Shown here: positions 26,101 through 34,006 of the stretch, in pieces
How the letters are laid out: the number at the start of each line of letters is the position of its first letter
Position numbering within the stretch: the first letter of the stretch is position 1
Program-made: the position numbers and the translations under genes
The notes under the pieces: generated by a model
The model's input: only the letters and a program-made list of their open reading frames with translations
Database searches by the model: none
Told to the model about the DNA's origin: nothing
Origin: CAYVXE01 sp964455375
GTDB taxonomy: Bacteria > Zhuqueibacterota > Zhuqueibacteria > Oceanimicrobiales > Oceanimicrobiaceae
Assembly: GCA_964455375.1 (NCBI GenBank)
Contig: CAYVXE010000003.1
Coordinates: forward strand, 1 to 64,000
Length of the DNA stretch: 64,000 bases
Reading direction: 5' to 3'

Positions 26101-26514
26101 CTCAAGAGAAGCATTCGCTAATTCCCTTGAATGACTTCCTGTGCCACGACAACTTTCCCGATAAACTTGCAGCGCGTCTGCCAAGCGGTCCTTTATCTGT
26201 GAATGAAACTTGCCAACTTTTAACGCCAGGACAATATCATCCGGTTTTTTTTGTTTTAAAGCCATTAATATCAATGGTTTAATTACAAACCATATTAAAG
26301 AAAAGAACAATGTGAGTAAACTGAATACGGCCAAGACAGTCCTGATTGGGGATGAAAACCGAAAAAGTGATTCAAATAAAGTCGACAGTACCGACAGAAC
26401 CACGATGATGAGAAAGCCAATAAGCAGGCCCCGCAAAAGGCTAAACTTTTTTTCGCGTCGGCGTAATTTCGCCAGACGGTCTACCAGACTTTTATATTGT
26501 TGCTCAACCTTCAT
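23140..26514 (-). CDS. DUF4175 family membrane-anchored coiled-coil protein
   Basis: A 1124-residue protein. It begins with a basic helix, then membrane helices at about 27-47, 57-81 and 163-181. An extracytoplasmic region of beta-sandwich type (about 190-500) follows. From about residue 540 to 1050 it is an extraordinarily long Gln/Glu/Lys/Met-rich coiled coil (for example L-V-E-E-S-K-S-L-K-A-T-L-D-N-A-V). This matches the DUF4175 architecture found in Bacteroidota and relatives, whose role is unknown. It lies eight bases after a DUF4159 gene; both families are commonly found in MoxR/Bat-like envelope clusters, though no moxR or vWA gene is here. A structural, perhaps force-bearing, envelope role is a guess. 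Confidence 0.85.
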   Translation of the reverse strand: MKVEQQYKSLVDRLAKLRRREKKFSLLRGLLIGFLIIVVLSVLSTLFESLFRFSSPIRTVLAVFSLLTLFFSLIWFVIKPLILMALKQKKPDDIVLALKVGKFHSQIKDRLADALQVYRESCRGTGSHSRELANASLESIFSETKNINFCDVADRQKVIRWLKPVAGFTVLCVVVFALFPVTLQDAAFRLSHPFREFNAGPVVTIKVAPGNYQAVKGDDVPIKAFVSGLEGSEIGLFLKKTSAERFEEIKLASSDQNQFVYTIPAIKEETEYYFRKGKQQTETYAISVVERPFVRSLQASISFPEYSKLGTQYLDENVGDISALRGSKVTLKLLSNKPVSDASIRFNDGKNVSLKHSGQELSGQFVLNKSGSYQIFLQDQLHLTNDSPINYRIETIADQIPFVQIAFPGRDVDLGKDMILPLSIEAQDDFGFSQLRLRFQVLSGGFEAKEEQVLQLPLPSPSADQILVNHNWSLGGYGLSPGDVVSYFAEVFDNDDVSGPKSAKSEEYRVRLPSMNEIFDEVAESQDETYDELKSLVEESKSLKATLDNAVQQMKRNPDLNWEEKQKIQDAVQAQEKVQEKVQELQNKLDEMVNRLEQNDLLSQETLDKYRELQQLMQELLTEDLKKALAELQKSMDQLNPQKLQEAVKKLSESQEDFLKGMERTVNLLKKLQIEQKMDEMVRKAQELVRRQEALNKQAGESQNTKKSEKYAKDQEGIKQDTQSLEKDLTKLSKQMGEFPQMPQEDMQKAKEQAGAQLQEQMQQAANQFQSGDMQNAQQSGQQISQNLKQMLQSLQSAKEQMTEKEKQKLMQAFKRSSNDLLNLSKRQEALMKKTEGTDRNTPGMTELADEQENLLSGLSRVTNQLYDLSQETFFITPQIGQALGKSISGMQKALQQYEARNSSRTTRNQAQAMGGLNEAVSQLHNSMQSMSGASSGIGFQEMMQQLMGISGQQKSLNQQTSELGQKPGMSMEQGAAMQRLAAQQEALRKSLEQLNKEYKNRSEILGDLEKVGNEMADVVNDLMRKNVNRKTIDRQKNILSRLLDAQKSMHSRDFSNKRRAKTGKQVQALSPGALPDFGRTESIRLKSELLKALKEGYSKDYRELIQKYFDALAKEQAQGTLSN

Positions 26515-26522
26515 TTTGACCC

Positions 26523-27194
26523 TCAGTTGGTCAGAGCGTAAACGATGATGTTCGTTCCCATTTCAAATGCTTTTTGCCGGATATTTTCAGGATCTCCGTG
26601 GACTTCCGGGTCAGCCCACCCATCTGAAATATTTGTATCGAATGTATAAAATACGACCATTCGCCCATCGTGAAAGATTCCGTAGGTTTTCGGAGGGCCG
26701 CCGTCATGTTCGTGAATTTTGGGAGAGCCGCTGGGAAAATTAAAGTGGTTATGAAAAATTTCGTGAGAAAACGGAAGTTCAACTAATTTTTTATCCGGAA
26801 AAACTTTTTTAATTTCTTCACGAAAAGACTTGTCCATTCCATAATCGTCATCAGCATACAAAAATCCACCTGCAAGTAAATACTTTCGTAATCGTTCGGC
26901 TTCACTTTTTGAAAAAGAAATTTTTCCGTGGCCGGTCATAAACAACACGGGATAGGAAAATAACTCCTCATCACTAATTTCTACGACCGTTTGATCCTTT
27001 CCCGTAGTTATATTCGTATTTTTTTTCAGAAAACTCAACATATTAGGAATAATAGAAGGATCATTGTACCAATCGCCGCCGCCGCTGTATTTTAAACGCG
27101 AGATTGTGAAATCACCGCTGTCCGTTGTTGGTTGAGCAAACCCAGCGGTAACATAAAGCAAAAGTAAAAAAAGACGTAGCATTTTCGGTTTCAT
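26523..27194 (-). CDS. DUF4159 domain-containing exported protein
   Basis: A 223-residue protein from the ATG at 27194, with a signal peptide ending G-F-A-Q. The mature part is one DUF4159 domain: F-T-I-S-R-L-K-Y-S-G-G-G-D-W-Y-N-D-P, then Y-P-V-L-F-M-T-G-H-G, L-R-K-Y-L-L-A-G-G-F-L-Y-A-D-D-D, and a late G-I-F-H-D-G-R-M-V-V-F-Y-T. The fold belongs to the glutamine-amidotransferase-like superfamily but lacks the Cys nucleophile elbow. Function unknown. Two upstream in-frame starts (a TTG and this ATG) are close together; the ATG gives the more usual signal peptide length. It is the first gene of a group with DUF4175, TPR and GATase-like genes. Confidence 0.88.
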   Translation of the reverse strand: MKPKMLRLFLLLLYVTAGFAQPTTDSGDFTISRLKYSGGGDWYNDPSIIPNMLSFLKKNTNITTGKDQTVVEISDEELFSYPVLFMTGHGKISFSKSEAERLRKYLLAGGFLYADDDYGMDKSFREEIKKVFPDKKLVELPFSHEIFHNHFNFPSGSPKIHEHDGGPPKTYGIFHDGRMVVFYTFDTNISDGWADPEVHGDPENIRQKAFEMGTNIIVYALTN

Positions 27195-27270
27195 TAGCAA
27201 AACAGATGTTTTTATTTCATTAAACAGAGGACTACCTGAGAGATATTTGAGTTCGGTCTGTTGTGTTCAA

Positions 27271-27780
27271 TTAATAAATTCTAAATCCTACCATAACAAC
27301 CATGGCGACTGCCACCGCTATTTTGGTCAGTTTACCACCGAGAGATCCGAGAAAAGCGCCAAAACCAACACGCAATGCTTTATCAAAGTCCTTTGTATTC
27401 ATATATTCAAAAAGTGTTGCGCCGACAAATGCACCGGTGAAGGCTCCCAAAAGAGTTCCGATGACAGGAAGGATCGGTGTTCCCCAAATGGCCCCTAAAA
27501 ATCCACCCAAAATAGCACCAAACATACCCTGTTTAGACGCACCATATTTCCCGGCTGTTGCGGCTCCGATAAAAAACTCTACCCCTTCCATAATGATGGC
27601 AATGAGTAGCAGCAAACCTAGAAAACCCCATGAAATTTGAACAAAATGTGTCAGCAGAGCAAAAATAAATGCATTTGCCACAATTAGGAATGTTCCCGGA
27701 AGTCCGAGTGGAATAAGGAACAGACCGGTAAGCATAATCACCCAAAAAATAATATGTCCGATTATTTGAAGTAAAATCAT
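27271..27780 (-). CDS. DUF456 family small membrane protein
   Basis: A 169-residue integral membrane protein with four to five hydrophobic segments and very Gly/Ala-rich helices (I-L-G-G-F-L-G-A-I-W-G-T-P and G-A-F-T-G-A-F-V-G-A-T-L-F-E). These G-x-x-x-G-rich helices are characteristic of DUF456. Function unknown. Its start codon shares one base with the stop of the SurA-like gene (TGATG), so the two are translationally coupled. Confidence 0.85.
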   Translation of the reverse strand: MILLQIIGHIIFWVIMLTGLFLIPLGLPGTFLIVANAFIFALLTHFVQISWGFLGLLLLIAIIMEGVEFFIGAATAGKYGASKQGMFGAILGGFLGAIWGTPILPVIGTLLGAFTGAFVGATLFEYMNTKDFDKALRVGFGAFLGSLGGKLTKIAVAVAMVVMVGFRIY

Positions 27781-29060
27781 CAGGTTTTAATCTGAATGTA
27801 GACGTCCTTCTTTATTTTCTCAACCCATTTTTCAAATTCTTTTCGTTGCTTAAGATCCAGCGCCCATTGTTCAATTTGTTCCCAATCGTCTTTAATGTTG
27901 AGTTTGCGAGCTTTTTTTCGATCTTCCAACAGGATCAAATGATAACCAAATTTGGTTTTTAGAGGATCGGATATCTCACCCTCTTTTAGTCCTACCACCG
28001 CTTGTTTAAAAGCTTTAATTTCGAACTGATCAACATCGAACCAACCGAGTTCTCCACCCTTTTCCGCTGTGGATTTATCCTTCGAGTACTTTTTTGCAGC
28101 GTCTGCAAAGGATATTTCACCGGCTTCAATCTGTTGTCTTAATTTATTAAGCCGTTCAACCGTAGCGACGGCATCATCCGGAGATGTGTCTACCCGGAGG
28201 AGAATATGACGCACGTCTATTTTTTCGCCGACTTTTTTCTTAAGTTGAATGATATGGAGGCCAAATTGCGTTCGGACAATTCCAGAAATTTCACCAGGAT
28301 TAAGATTGAAGGCGACTTCTTCGAACTCTTTAACCAGATCGCCACGAGACATCAAGCCGAGCTCCCCACCTTTTGGAGCGGACGGACCCTCAGAATATTT
28401 TCGAGCCAGTTCGCCAAAATCTTCGCCTTTTTTTAACCGTGCCAGCAGCGCGTCCGCTTTTTTTCTGGCTTCAGCCATAGCTGCCTCGCTCGGTTCAATG
28501 TCTACTAAAATGTGCCTAAGTTTAACAGACTCGTTTACCTGAGGCAAACTATCCCGGAAAGTATTGTAAAATCGCTCTACTTCCCGCCTGGAGATTTGTA
28601 TTTCATGGGCCTTTTGTTCCCTCAGGCGCTGCACCAACAATCTTTCCTTAACCTCATCCCGGAAGTCCCGTCGAATCTCACGAATTGTGGTGCCAAAATA
28701 CTCTTCGACTTTCTGTTCCGAGCCCAATTGCTGCACCATGCCCTGAATCTGCTGGTCCAAAACGGCATCAATCTGTTTGTCGCTGACCTCAACACTATCT
28801 TCTTTCGCCTTCACAAGCAAAACTTTCTGAATGATTAAATTCTCCAGCGTTTGTTTCATCAGACGCTGAAATTTTGCGGGTTCCTTTTGAACATCAATAC
28901 CCATTTGCAAAGCTGTACTATACGAAAACTGCTCAAGTTCAGATTTAAGAATGATGTTATCATCCACAATCGCGATGATTTTATCCAGCGGGGTCTGAGA
29001 AAAAAGATTACCCGAGATGAATAAAACAAGCATTATAACTATGTGCTTAACGTGTTTCAA
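27780..29060 (-). CDS. surA: SurA-like periplasmic peptidyl-prolyl isomerase
   Basis: A 426-residue exported chaperone. A signal peptide (cleavage after N-L-F-S-Q) is followed by a SurA N-terminal domain and two parvulin (PpiC) domains, recognisable by V-K-L-R-H-I-L-V-D-I-E-P and I-D-V-R-H-I-L-L-R-V-D-T with matching G-G-E-L-G-L/W and F-G-L/Y-H-I/L-I. SurA assists outer-membrane protein folding, and the two-parvulin layout matches it rather than PpiD. The start is a TTG with AAGGAG upstream, four bases overlapping the stop of the upstream PpiC lipoprotein (TTGA). A didermic cell envelope is implied. Confidence 0.92.
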   Translation of the reverse strand: MKHVKHIVIMLVLFISGNLFSQTPLDKIIAIVDDNIILKSELEQFSYSTALQMGIDVQKEPAKFQRLMKQTLENLIIQKVLLVKAKEDSVEVSDKQIDAVLDQQIQGMVQQLGSEQKVEEYFGTTIREIRRDFRDEVKERLLVQRLREQKAHEIQISRREVERFYNTFRDSLPQVNESVKLRHILVDIEPSEAAMAEARKKADALLARLKKGEDFGELARKYSEGPSAPKGGELGLMSRGDLVKEFEEVAFNLNPGEISGIVRTQFGLHIIQLKKKVGEKIDVRHILLRVDTSPDDAVATVERLNKLRQQIEAGEISFADAAKKYSKDKSTAEKGGELGWFDVDQFEIKAFKQAVVGLKEGEISDPLKTKFGYHLILLEDRKKARKLNIKDDWEQIEQWALDLKQRKEFEKWVEKIKKDVYIQIKT

Positions 29061-29923
29061 TTTACTTTTTCTCCTTTATTCAATAATGAATCCAGTGTTG
29101 CGGCATTGAGAAGTTGGAAATTAGTCTGTATTTTGAATTTACTTTTCGTTTGCAGCAAAAAGCGCTGATATTTTTCCCGTTTTTTCTTCGTGGTTAATTT
29201 TAAACGAATCTCTTCTTTAACCGTCTCAAGCTTTCTTTCATCACCTTTTTTTAGTTTGTCAAGGACAAACAAAACATGATAACCATAATTAGACTTGATC
29301 GCTCTCGTAAACCGGCCGGGGCGGACGTTAAAAACCACATTTGCAATTTCAGGAATGACATCCCCTCTCACAAAATAACCCCAATCCCAATCATCGATCT
29401 TTAGAGAGTCTCCAAAAACAGCTTTAATAATTTCAGGGAATTTCTCACCATTTGCAAGGCGTCTGCGGAAAACATTGGCGGCTTTAGTGGTTTTAAACAA
29501 AGCATGGTACGCTTTTACCATATCCTCTTCCAAAATAAAACTGTCTTTATTGTTTTCATAATAGGTCTTTATTTCATCTTCGGAAACCGAAATGTTATTT
29601 CCGATAGCAGTTTCAATTAATTTACTCACTAACAATTCTTTGCGTAATCTTTCAACTTGTTTTTGCAAATCAGGACGCTCATCAAAACCTCGCTTGTCTG
29701 CTTCCTGATAGAGTACTTCATTATTAATCCATTGCAGAACCAATTCACGGATTTCAACATCTGAAAGATCGTGCCGTATTTGAACGGGAATATCTTCGAT
29801 TAAATCCGTTAAGGTCAGGGTTGCTTTACCCACTCTGGCGATGACTCTCTCATTTTCGTTTTGCTTCTTACAACTTATCACGAACAACAAAACAACACAT
29901 GCTATCAGTAACCCTTTATTCAA
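29057..29923 (-). CDS. PpiC-type peptidyl-prolyl isomerase, probable lipoprotein
   Basis: A 288-residue protein with a lipoprotein-type signal (hydrophobic core and V-I-S-C with the Cys at 18), then a SurA-like N-terminal helical domain (V-L-Q-W-I-N-N-E-V-L-Y-Q-E-A-D-K-R) and one parvulin domain (A-Y-H-A-L-F-K-T-T and Y-G-Y-H-V-L-F-V-L-D). It resembles PrsA in plan, anchored to a membrane, and probably works with the adjacent SurA-like protein on exported proteins. The stop of this gene overlaps the surA start and its own start overlaps the mfd stop by four bases. The parvulin core lacks an obvious active-site His pair, so isomerase activity is unproved. Confidence 0.85.
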   Translation of the reverse strand: MNKGLLIACVVLLFVISCKKQNENERVIARVGKATLTLTDLIEDIPVQIRHDLSDVEIRELVLQWINNEVLYQEADKRGFDERPDLQKQVERLRKELLVSKLIETAIGNNISVSEDEIKTYYENNKDSFILEEDMVKAYHALFKTTKAANVFRRRLANGEKFPEIIKAVFGDSLKIDDWDWGYFVRGDVIPEIANVVFNVRPGRFTRAIKSNYGYHVLFVLDKLKKGDERKLETVKEEIRLKLTTKKKREKYQRFLLQTKSKFKIQTNFQLLNAATLDSLLNKGEKVN

Positions 29924-32900
29924 AAGGAATCCTCCTCCTGTTTAGTCACAATCGGTTCGGAATTATCTTCAGGGTCGTCAGCAGCCGTTAAACTTTGCAA
30001 AAATGTTACAACTGTTTGCAAATGTTGTTTTTTATCTCCATGCAGTGCTAACCGCAGCCCTAATCTTTTCTCCTGAATGAATTCAAACGGCTCGCTGGCA
30101 TGCTCCAGAATTGAACCAAGCCACGATTTAAAATGTTCCCCTTTTAAATTTAATAGTTCGGGAATAAATTTTCCAATCATTTCTTCATTATTTACGCAAA
30201 TGTAATTTAATGACAGTCTTTTTGCTAAGATTCTGATGGCGACAAAATTAAGTAAATTATCCACTGCTTCATGCAGCTTACCGAAACGATCGTGCAGCTC
30301 CTCACGGATATCATCGATGGATTTCAGTGATTCTGCGCTTGTTAATCGTTTATAGATATCGATTCGCTCCGGTGATGCGTTCACATACTCCTCCGGTAAG
30401 TAAGCGTCGAATTCAATCTCAACCCTGGTTTCGAATTCCGGCTGTCCCGACTCAACCGCATCATGTTCAACCTTTAGCTCCTTCACAGCTTCATCCAGAA
30501 TTTTATTATAGAGATCAAAGCCCAGTGCATCGATAAACCCGGTTTGTTCTGCACCTAAAAGATTGCCGGCACCCCGGATTTCCAGATCTCTCATAGCCAG
30601 GCTGCCGCCAGAACCTATTTCAGAAAACTCTTCGATGGCATTTAATCGTTTCAGCGCATCGTGTGTGAGGGTTTCAATTGGTGGGATGAGCAAATACGCA
30701 TACGCTCTTTGATGCGAACGGCCCACCCTTCCTCGCAATTGATAGAGCTGTGCTAATCCCAGCTTGTCCGCATGATCAATAATAATTGTATTCACATTCG
30801 GCATATCCAATCCGGACTCAATGATCATGGTCGCCACTAAAATATCAAAACGCCGGTTCATAAAATCTATCATGATCCGTTCCAATTCCCGTTCATGCAA
30901 CTGTCCATGCGCGCAGGCAATTCGTGCTTCCGGTATCAGGCGTTGTAGCATTTCTTGGATTTTATGAATACTTCTGACACGGTTGTGCACAAAGAACACC
31001 TGACCGCCTCGTTCCAGTTCACGCAAAATAACTTCACGAATATAACTTCGGTTGAAGCTTAATATTTCCGTAACAATGGGCAGCCTGTTTTTGGGAGGCG
31101 TATTAATGTTTGTCATGTCACGAGCCCCCATAAGCGAAAACTGCAATGTTCTGGGAATCGGTGTCGCTGTTAAGGTAAGGACATCAATGGTCACACGCAT
31201 CTTTTTCATTTTTTCTTTGTGGGTCACGCCGAATCTTTGCTCTTCATCGATAATTAAAAGACCGAGATTTGCAAATTCAACGTCTTTTGAAAGCAACCGG
31301 TGCGTACCGATGATAATATCGATTGTCCCTTCTTTGAGCTTTTGAACAATCTCTTTTTGCTCCGCGCTCGTTTTGAACCGTGACAGCATTTCCACCCTTA
31401 CGGGAAACTTTTCCAGACGATCCTTAAATGTGTTAAAATGCTGATAGGCCAAAATGGTTGTCGGCACCAGCATTGCCACCTGTTTGCCGTTTTCAGCCGC
31501 TTTGAAAGCAGCACGTACCGCAACTTCTGTTTTGCCGAATCCCACATCCCCACAGACAAGCCGGTCCATAGGGCGCAGACTCTGCATGTCCTGCTTCACT
31601 TCAACGGTCGCGGTAAATTGATCCGGCGTATCTTCAAAAGGAAACGATGCTTCCAATTCCTGCTGCCAGAGAGAATCCTCATCAAATGCATAACCGTTCT
31701 GTGCTTTCCGCTTCGCATAAATCTCTATTAACTCTTTGGCAATGTCCTTTATTTTCCTTTTTGTGTTTGCTTTGATCCGTTGCCATTCCGGAGAACCAAG
31801 TTTACTCAACGCCGGTTGAGCACTGTCTTTAGATGAATATTTGTTCACCCTGTCCATTCTTTCAACACGGACATAAACTTTATCTTTATCTTTGTACTCT
31901 AAATGCAAACATTCCCGTTCATGCCCCTGAACGGTGATCTTTTTTAACCCAAGAAACCGTCCGATGCCAAAGTCTACATGGACAACAAAATCCCCGATGG
32001 CCAACTGTTTCAATTGTTTTGGTGTGAGACCCGGTGTTGTTCGTTTCAGCGCTTTCAGTCGTTTCGAGCGGCCGTAAAACTGGTGGTCGGTGAAAACGAC
32101 CAAATTACCTCCCGGGTAGACGAACCCGCGATGCAACCCCAAGGCAGCAACGGTCATATTTTCTACCAGTACCTCCTCTTCGGAGAAAATAGATTTGAGC
32201 CGTCCCGCTTGTGCCTCTGAGTCCCCTAAAAACAAAATGGTTGGCGGATCGGGATTGTTACTCAACTTTTCGCCATTAAACCTCTCCAGGCTTTCTTTAA
32301 GTAATTTTAAATTGCCATTAAAAGCAGCCTGCGGCTTACTTTGAAAGTCTATCAAATGTTCATAACGTGAACCAATGGAAACTGTATGAATTTGCTTGAA
32401 CTGACGCAACGTTTTTTCTATAAACGACCATGTTGACTCTGAATTTTGTTTTCCGTTGGACTTGTTGGGAAGAGTGGCTTCCCAATCTGTTATCTCTTTC
32501 TTTATAATGTCCGGCTCATCGAGAACAATAATCGCATCGTCTCGAAAGTAATTTAAAAGACTCTCGTTCTGTCCTTCTGTTGCTATCATCATCAACTCCA
32601 GGTCCTGCGGGAAAACCGTCACCTTTTTAACTTGAGACGTTGACCTTTGTGTTAATGGATCAAACGTTCTGATAGATTCTATTTGATTTCCCCAGAACTC
32701 CAATCGGTATGGCGTCTCGGACGAATACGGAAACAAATCAACAATGCCACCGCGCACACAAATCTCGCCAGGCTGCTCAACACGTGATTCATGAGCAAAA
32801 CCCAAATCCACAAGCCGGGCAACAGAAGAATCAAAATTACGTTCTTCTCCGACTTCAAAAGATACCTGCTCCCTTAAAAATTGCTCTCGACGGGGGAATT

Positions 32901-33291
32901 TTTCCAATAAACACGATGTGTGGGCCACCACAAGCTGTTCAACGTTTTGCGCCAATGCTTCCAATGTGGACAAACGAACTTCCTTTGCCGCCCCTTTCGA
33001 CAGATCAATTCCTCTCCTTCTACCAGAACTGTCAGGGAAGAAAGAGACATTCTCCACCCCAAGAAGCCGCTGTAAATCCTCTTTTATTTCCTCGGCATCC
33101 AAAGAATGCGAAGCCAGAAAAATCACTTGTTTTGCCGTCGCCTGAAAAATGAACGCCAACATCAATGCTTTCAAGCTACCGGCAAGTCCTTTCGCGTGAA
33201 CAACGGCGCTCTTTTGAAGCAGCTTTTGCAATTCCCCGGCTTGATCGGATTGCCGAAATTTTTCTAACAAAATGTCTGAAATATTTTTCAC
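29920..33291 (-). CDS. mfd: Transcription-repair coupling factor
   Basis: A 1123-residue cytoplasmic translocase that removes RNA polymerase stalled at lesions and recruits UvrA. The UvrB-like N-terminal part has R-G-G-I-V-D-L-F-P. The RNA-polymerase-interacting CarD-like domain is at about 410-500 (G-D-F-V-V-H-V-D-F-G-I-G-R-F). The RecG-like helicase core has Walker A G-D-V-G-F-G-K-T-E-V, D-E-E-Q-R-F-G and T-A-T-P-I-P-R-T-L. The C-terminal TRCF domain is present (R-V-E-I-E-F-D-A-Y-L-P). Length is normal. The start codon is GTG, one base after the rsmG stop. Being downstream of rsmG, it replaces the parAB genes that follow rsmG in many bacteria. Confidence 0.97.
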   Translation of the reverse strand: MKNISDILLEKFRQSDQAGELQKLLQKSAVVHAKGLAGSLKALMLAFIFQATAKQVIFLASHSLDAEEIKEDLQRLLGVENVSFFPDSSGRRRGIDLSKGAAKEVRLSTLEALAQNVEQLVVAHTSCLLEKFPRREQFLREQVSFEVGEERNFDSSVARLVDLGFAHESRVEQPGEICVRGGIVDLFPYSSETPYRLEFWGNQIESIRTFDPLTQRSTSQVKKVTVFPQDLELMMIATEGQNESLLNYFRDDAIIVLDEPDIIKKEITDWEATLPNKSNGKQNSESTWSFIEKTLRQFKQIHTVSIGSRYEHLIDFQSKPQAAFNGNLKLLKESLERFNGEKLSNNPDPPTILFLGDSEAQAGRLKSIFSEEEVLVENMTVAALGLHRGFVYPGGNLVVFTDHQFYGRSKRLKALKRTTPGLTPKQLKQLAIGDFVVHVDFGIGRFLGLKKITVQGHERECLHLEYKDKDKVYVRVERMDRVNKYSSKDSAQPALSKLGSPEWQRIKANTKRKIKDIAKELIEIYAKRKAQNGYAFDEDSLWQQELEASFPFEDTPDQFTATVEVKQDMQSLRPMDRLVCGDVGFGKTEVAVRAAFKAAENGKQVAMLVPTTILAYQHFNTFKDRLEKFPVRVEMLSRFKTSAEQKEIVQKLKEGTIDIIIGTHRLLSKDVEFANLGLLIIDEEQRFGVTHKEKMKKMRVTIDVLTLTATPIPRTLQFSLMGARDMTNINTPPKNRLPIVTEILSFNRSYIREVILRELERGGQVFFVHNRVRSIHKIQEMLQRLIPEARIACAHGQLHERELERIMIDFMNRRFDILVATMIIESGLDMPNVNTIIIDHADKLGLAQLYQLRGRVGRSHQRAYAYLLIPPIETLTHDALKRLNAIEEFSEIGSGGSLAMRDLEIRGAGNLLGAEQTGFIDALGFDLYNKILDEAVKELKVEHDAVESGQPEFETRVEIEFDAYLPEEYVNASPERIDIYKRLTSAESLKSIDDIREELHDRFGKLHEAVDNLLNFVAIRILAKRLSLNYICVNNEEMIGKFIPELLNLKGEHFKSWLGSILEHASEPFEFIQEKRLGLRLALHGDKKQHLQTVVTFLQSLTAADDPEDNSEPIVTKQEEDSF

Positions 33292-33292
33292 T

Positions 33293-34006
33293 CTACTCTA
33301 AACGTTTTTTTACAATCACGATTCTCTGTTTTTGAAACAGCCCCCTCTTGTCACAAGGAAAGAATTCTGACCTCACCTGAACATCTGAATATGCATCTAA
33401 TAAAATGTCTATTTCATCGTTTACCTTACTGCCTTTGATCGAGATCATTTGGCCGTCGGACTTCAAAAAAAAACGCGCCATATCATACAGTTCTTTTAAA
33501 CCGGCTACGGCACGGTTTAAAACAAGATCAAACTCTCCAGTGAACGCTGATTCTCGTGCAGATTTTTCCGCTCTATCACAGACAACTGTAGCATGCTCCA
33601 ACCCTGTAATCTGCAACAGTTTTTTTAGAAAAAGACATTTCCAGCGCGTTGAATCCAACAAAACCATTTCCAGTTGCGGTTGCATAATTTTTAATGGCAC
33701 TCCAGGGAAACCACCACCAGTGCCCAGGTCCACTACTTTTTGGGGACCACTAACTTCATCAAAAAGGACAAGAAGCGCCGACTCCAAAAAATGCCGTTCG
33801 ACAATTCGTTTCTCATCTCCCCTGGACATCAAATTTGCTTTTTGATTCCATTGCAGCAACAAATCATAATACTTACCAAACATCTCTTCCTGTTGTAGAG
33901 TCAATGGCAATTCATACTCTATAAAAAGATTTTGTAGTTTCTCTAAATCCAAAAAGCAAAAACCCTTTTCTCCATAATTTAATGTTTCACGTGAAACATT
34001 AACCAT
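33293..34006 (-). CDS. rsmG: 16S rRNA (guanine(527)-N7)-methyltransferase
   Basis: A 237-residue SAM-dependent methyltransferase that modifies G527 of 16S rRNA in the small subunit. Motif I is V-V-D-L-G-T-G-G-G-F-P-G-V-P-L-K, with N-L-M-S and H-F-L-E-S-A upstream and L-L-D-S-T-R-W-K-C-L-F-L-K-K downstream. The ATG at 34006 is chosen because it gives the right family length. An open frame extends 49 residues further upstream, but that stretch is inside mnmG and has no family similarity. The first codons overlap the last eight bases of mnmG and contain a parS palindrome (residues N-V-S-R-E-T-L). Order mnmE-mnmG-rsmG is standard near oriC. Confidence 0.94.
   Translation of the reverse strand: MVNVSRETLNYGEKGFCFLDLEKLQNLFIEYELPLTLQQEEMFGKYYDLLLQWNQKANLMSRGDEKRIVERHFLESALLVLFDEVSGPQKVVDLGTGGGFPGVPLKIMQPQLEMVLLDSTRWKCLFLKKLLQITGLEHATVVCDRAEKSARESAFTGEFDLVLNRAVAGLKELYDMARFFLKSDGQMISIKGSKVNDEIDILLDAYSDVQVRSEFFPCDKRGLFQKQRIVIVKKRLE
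33981..34000. promoter_or_regulatory. parS centromere site 1
   Basis: A perfect 20-base palindrome AATGTTTCACGTGAAACATT containing the universal ParB-binding core TGTTTCACGTGAAACA. It lies in the first codons of rsmG at the mnmG/rsmG junction. ParB nucleates here for chromosome segregation. Two copies flank mnmG, about 6 kb from dnaA. Confidence 0.95.
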
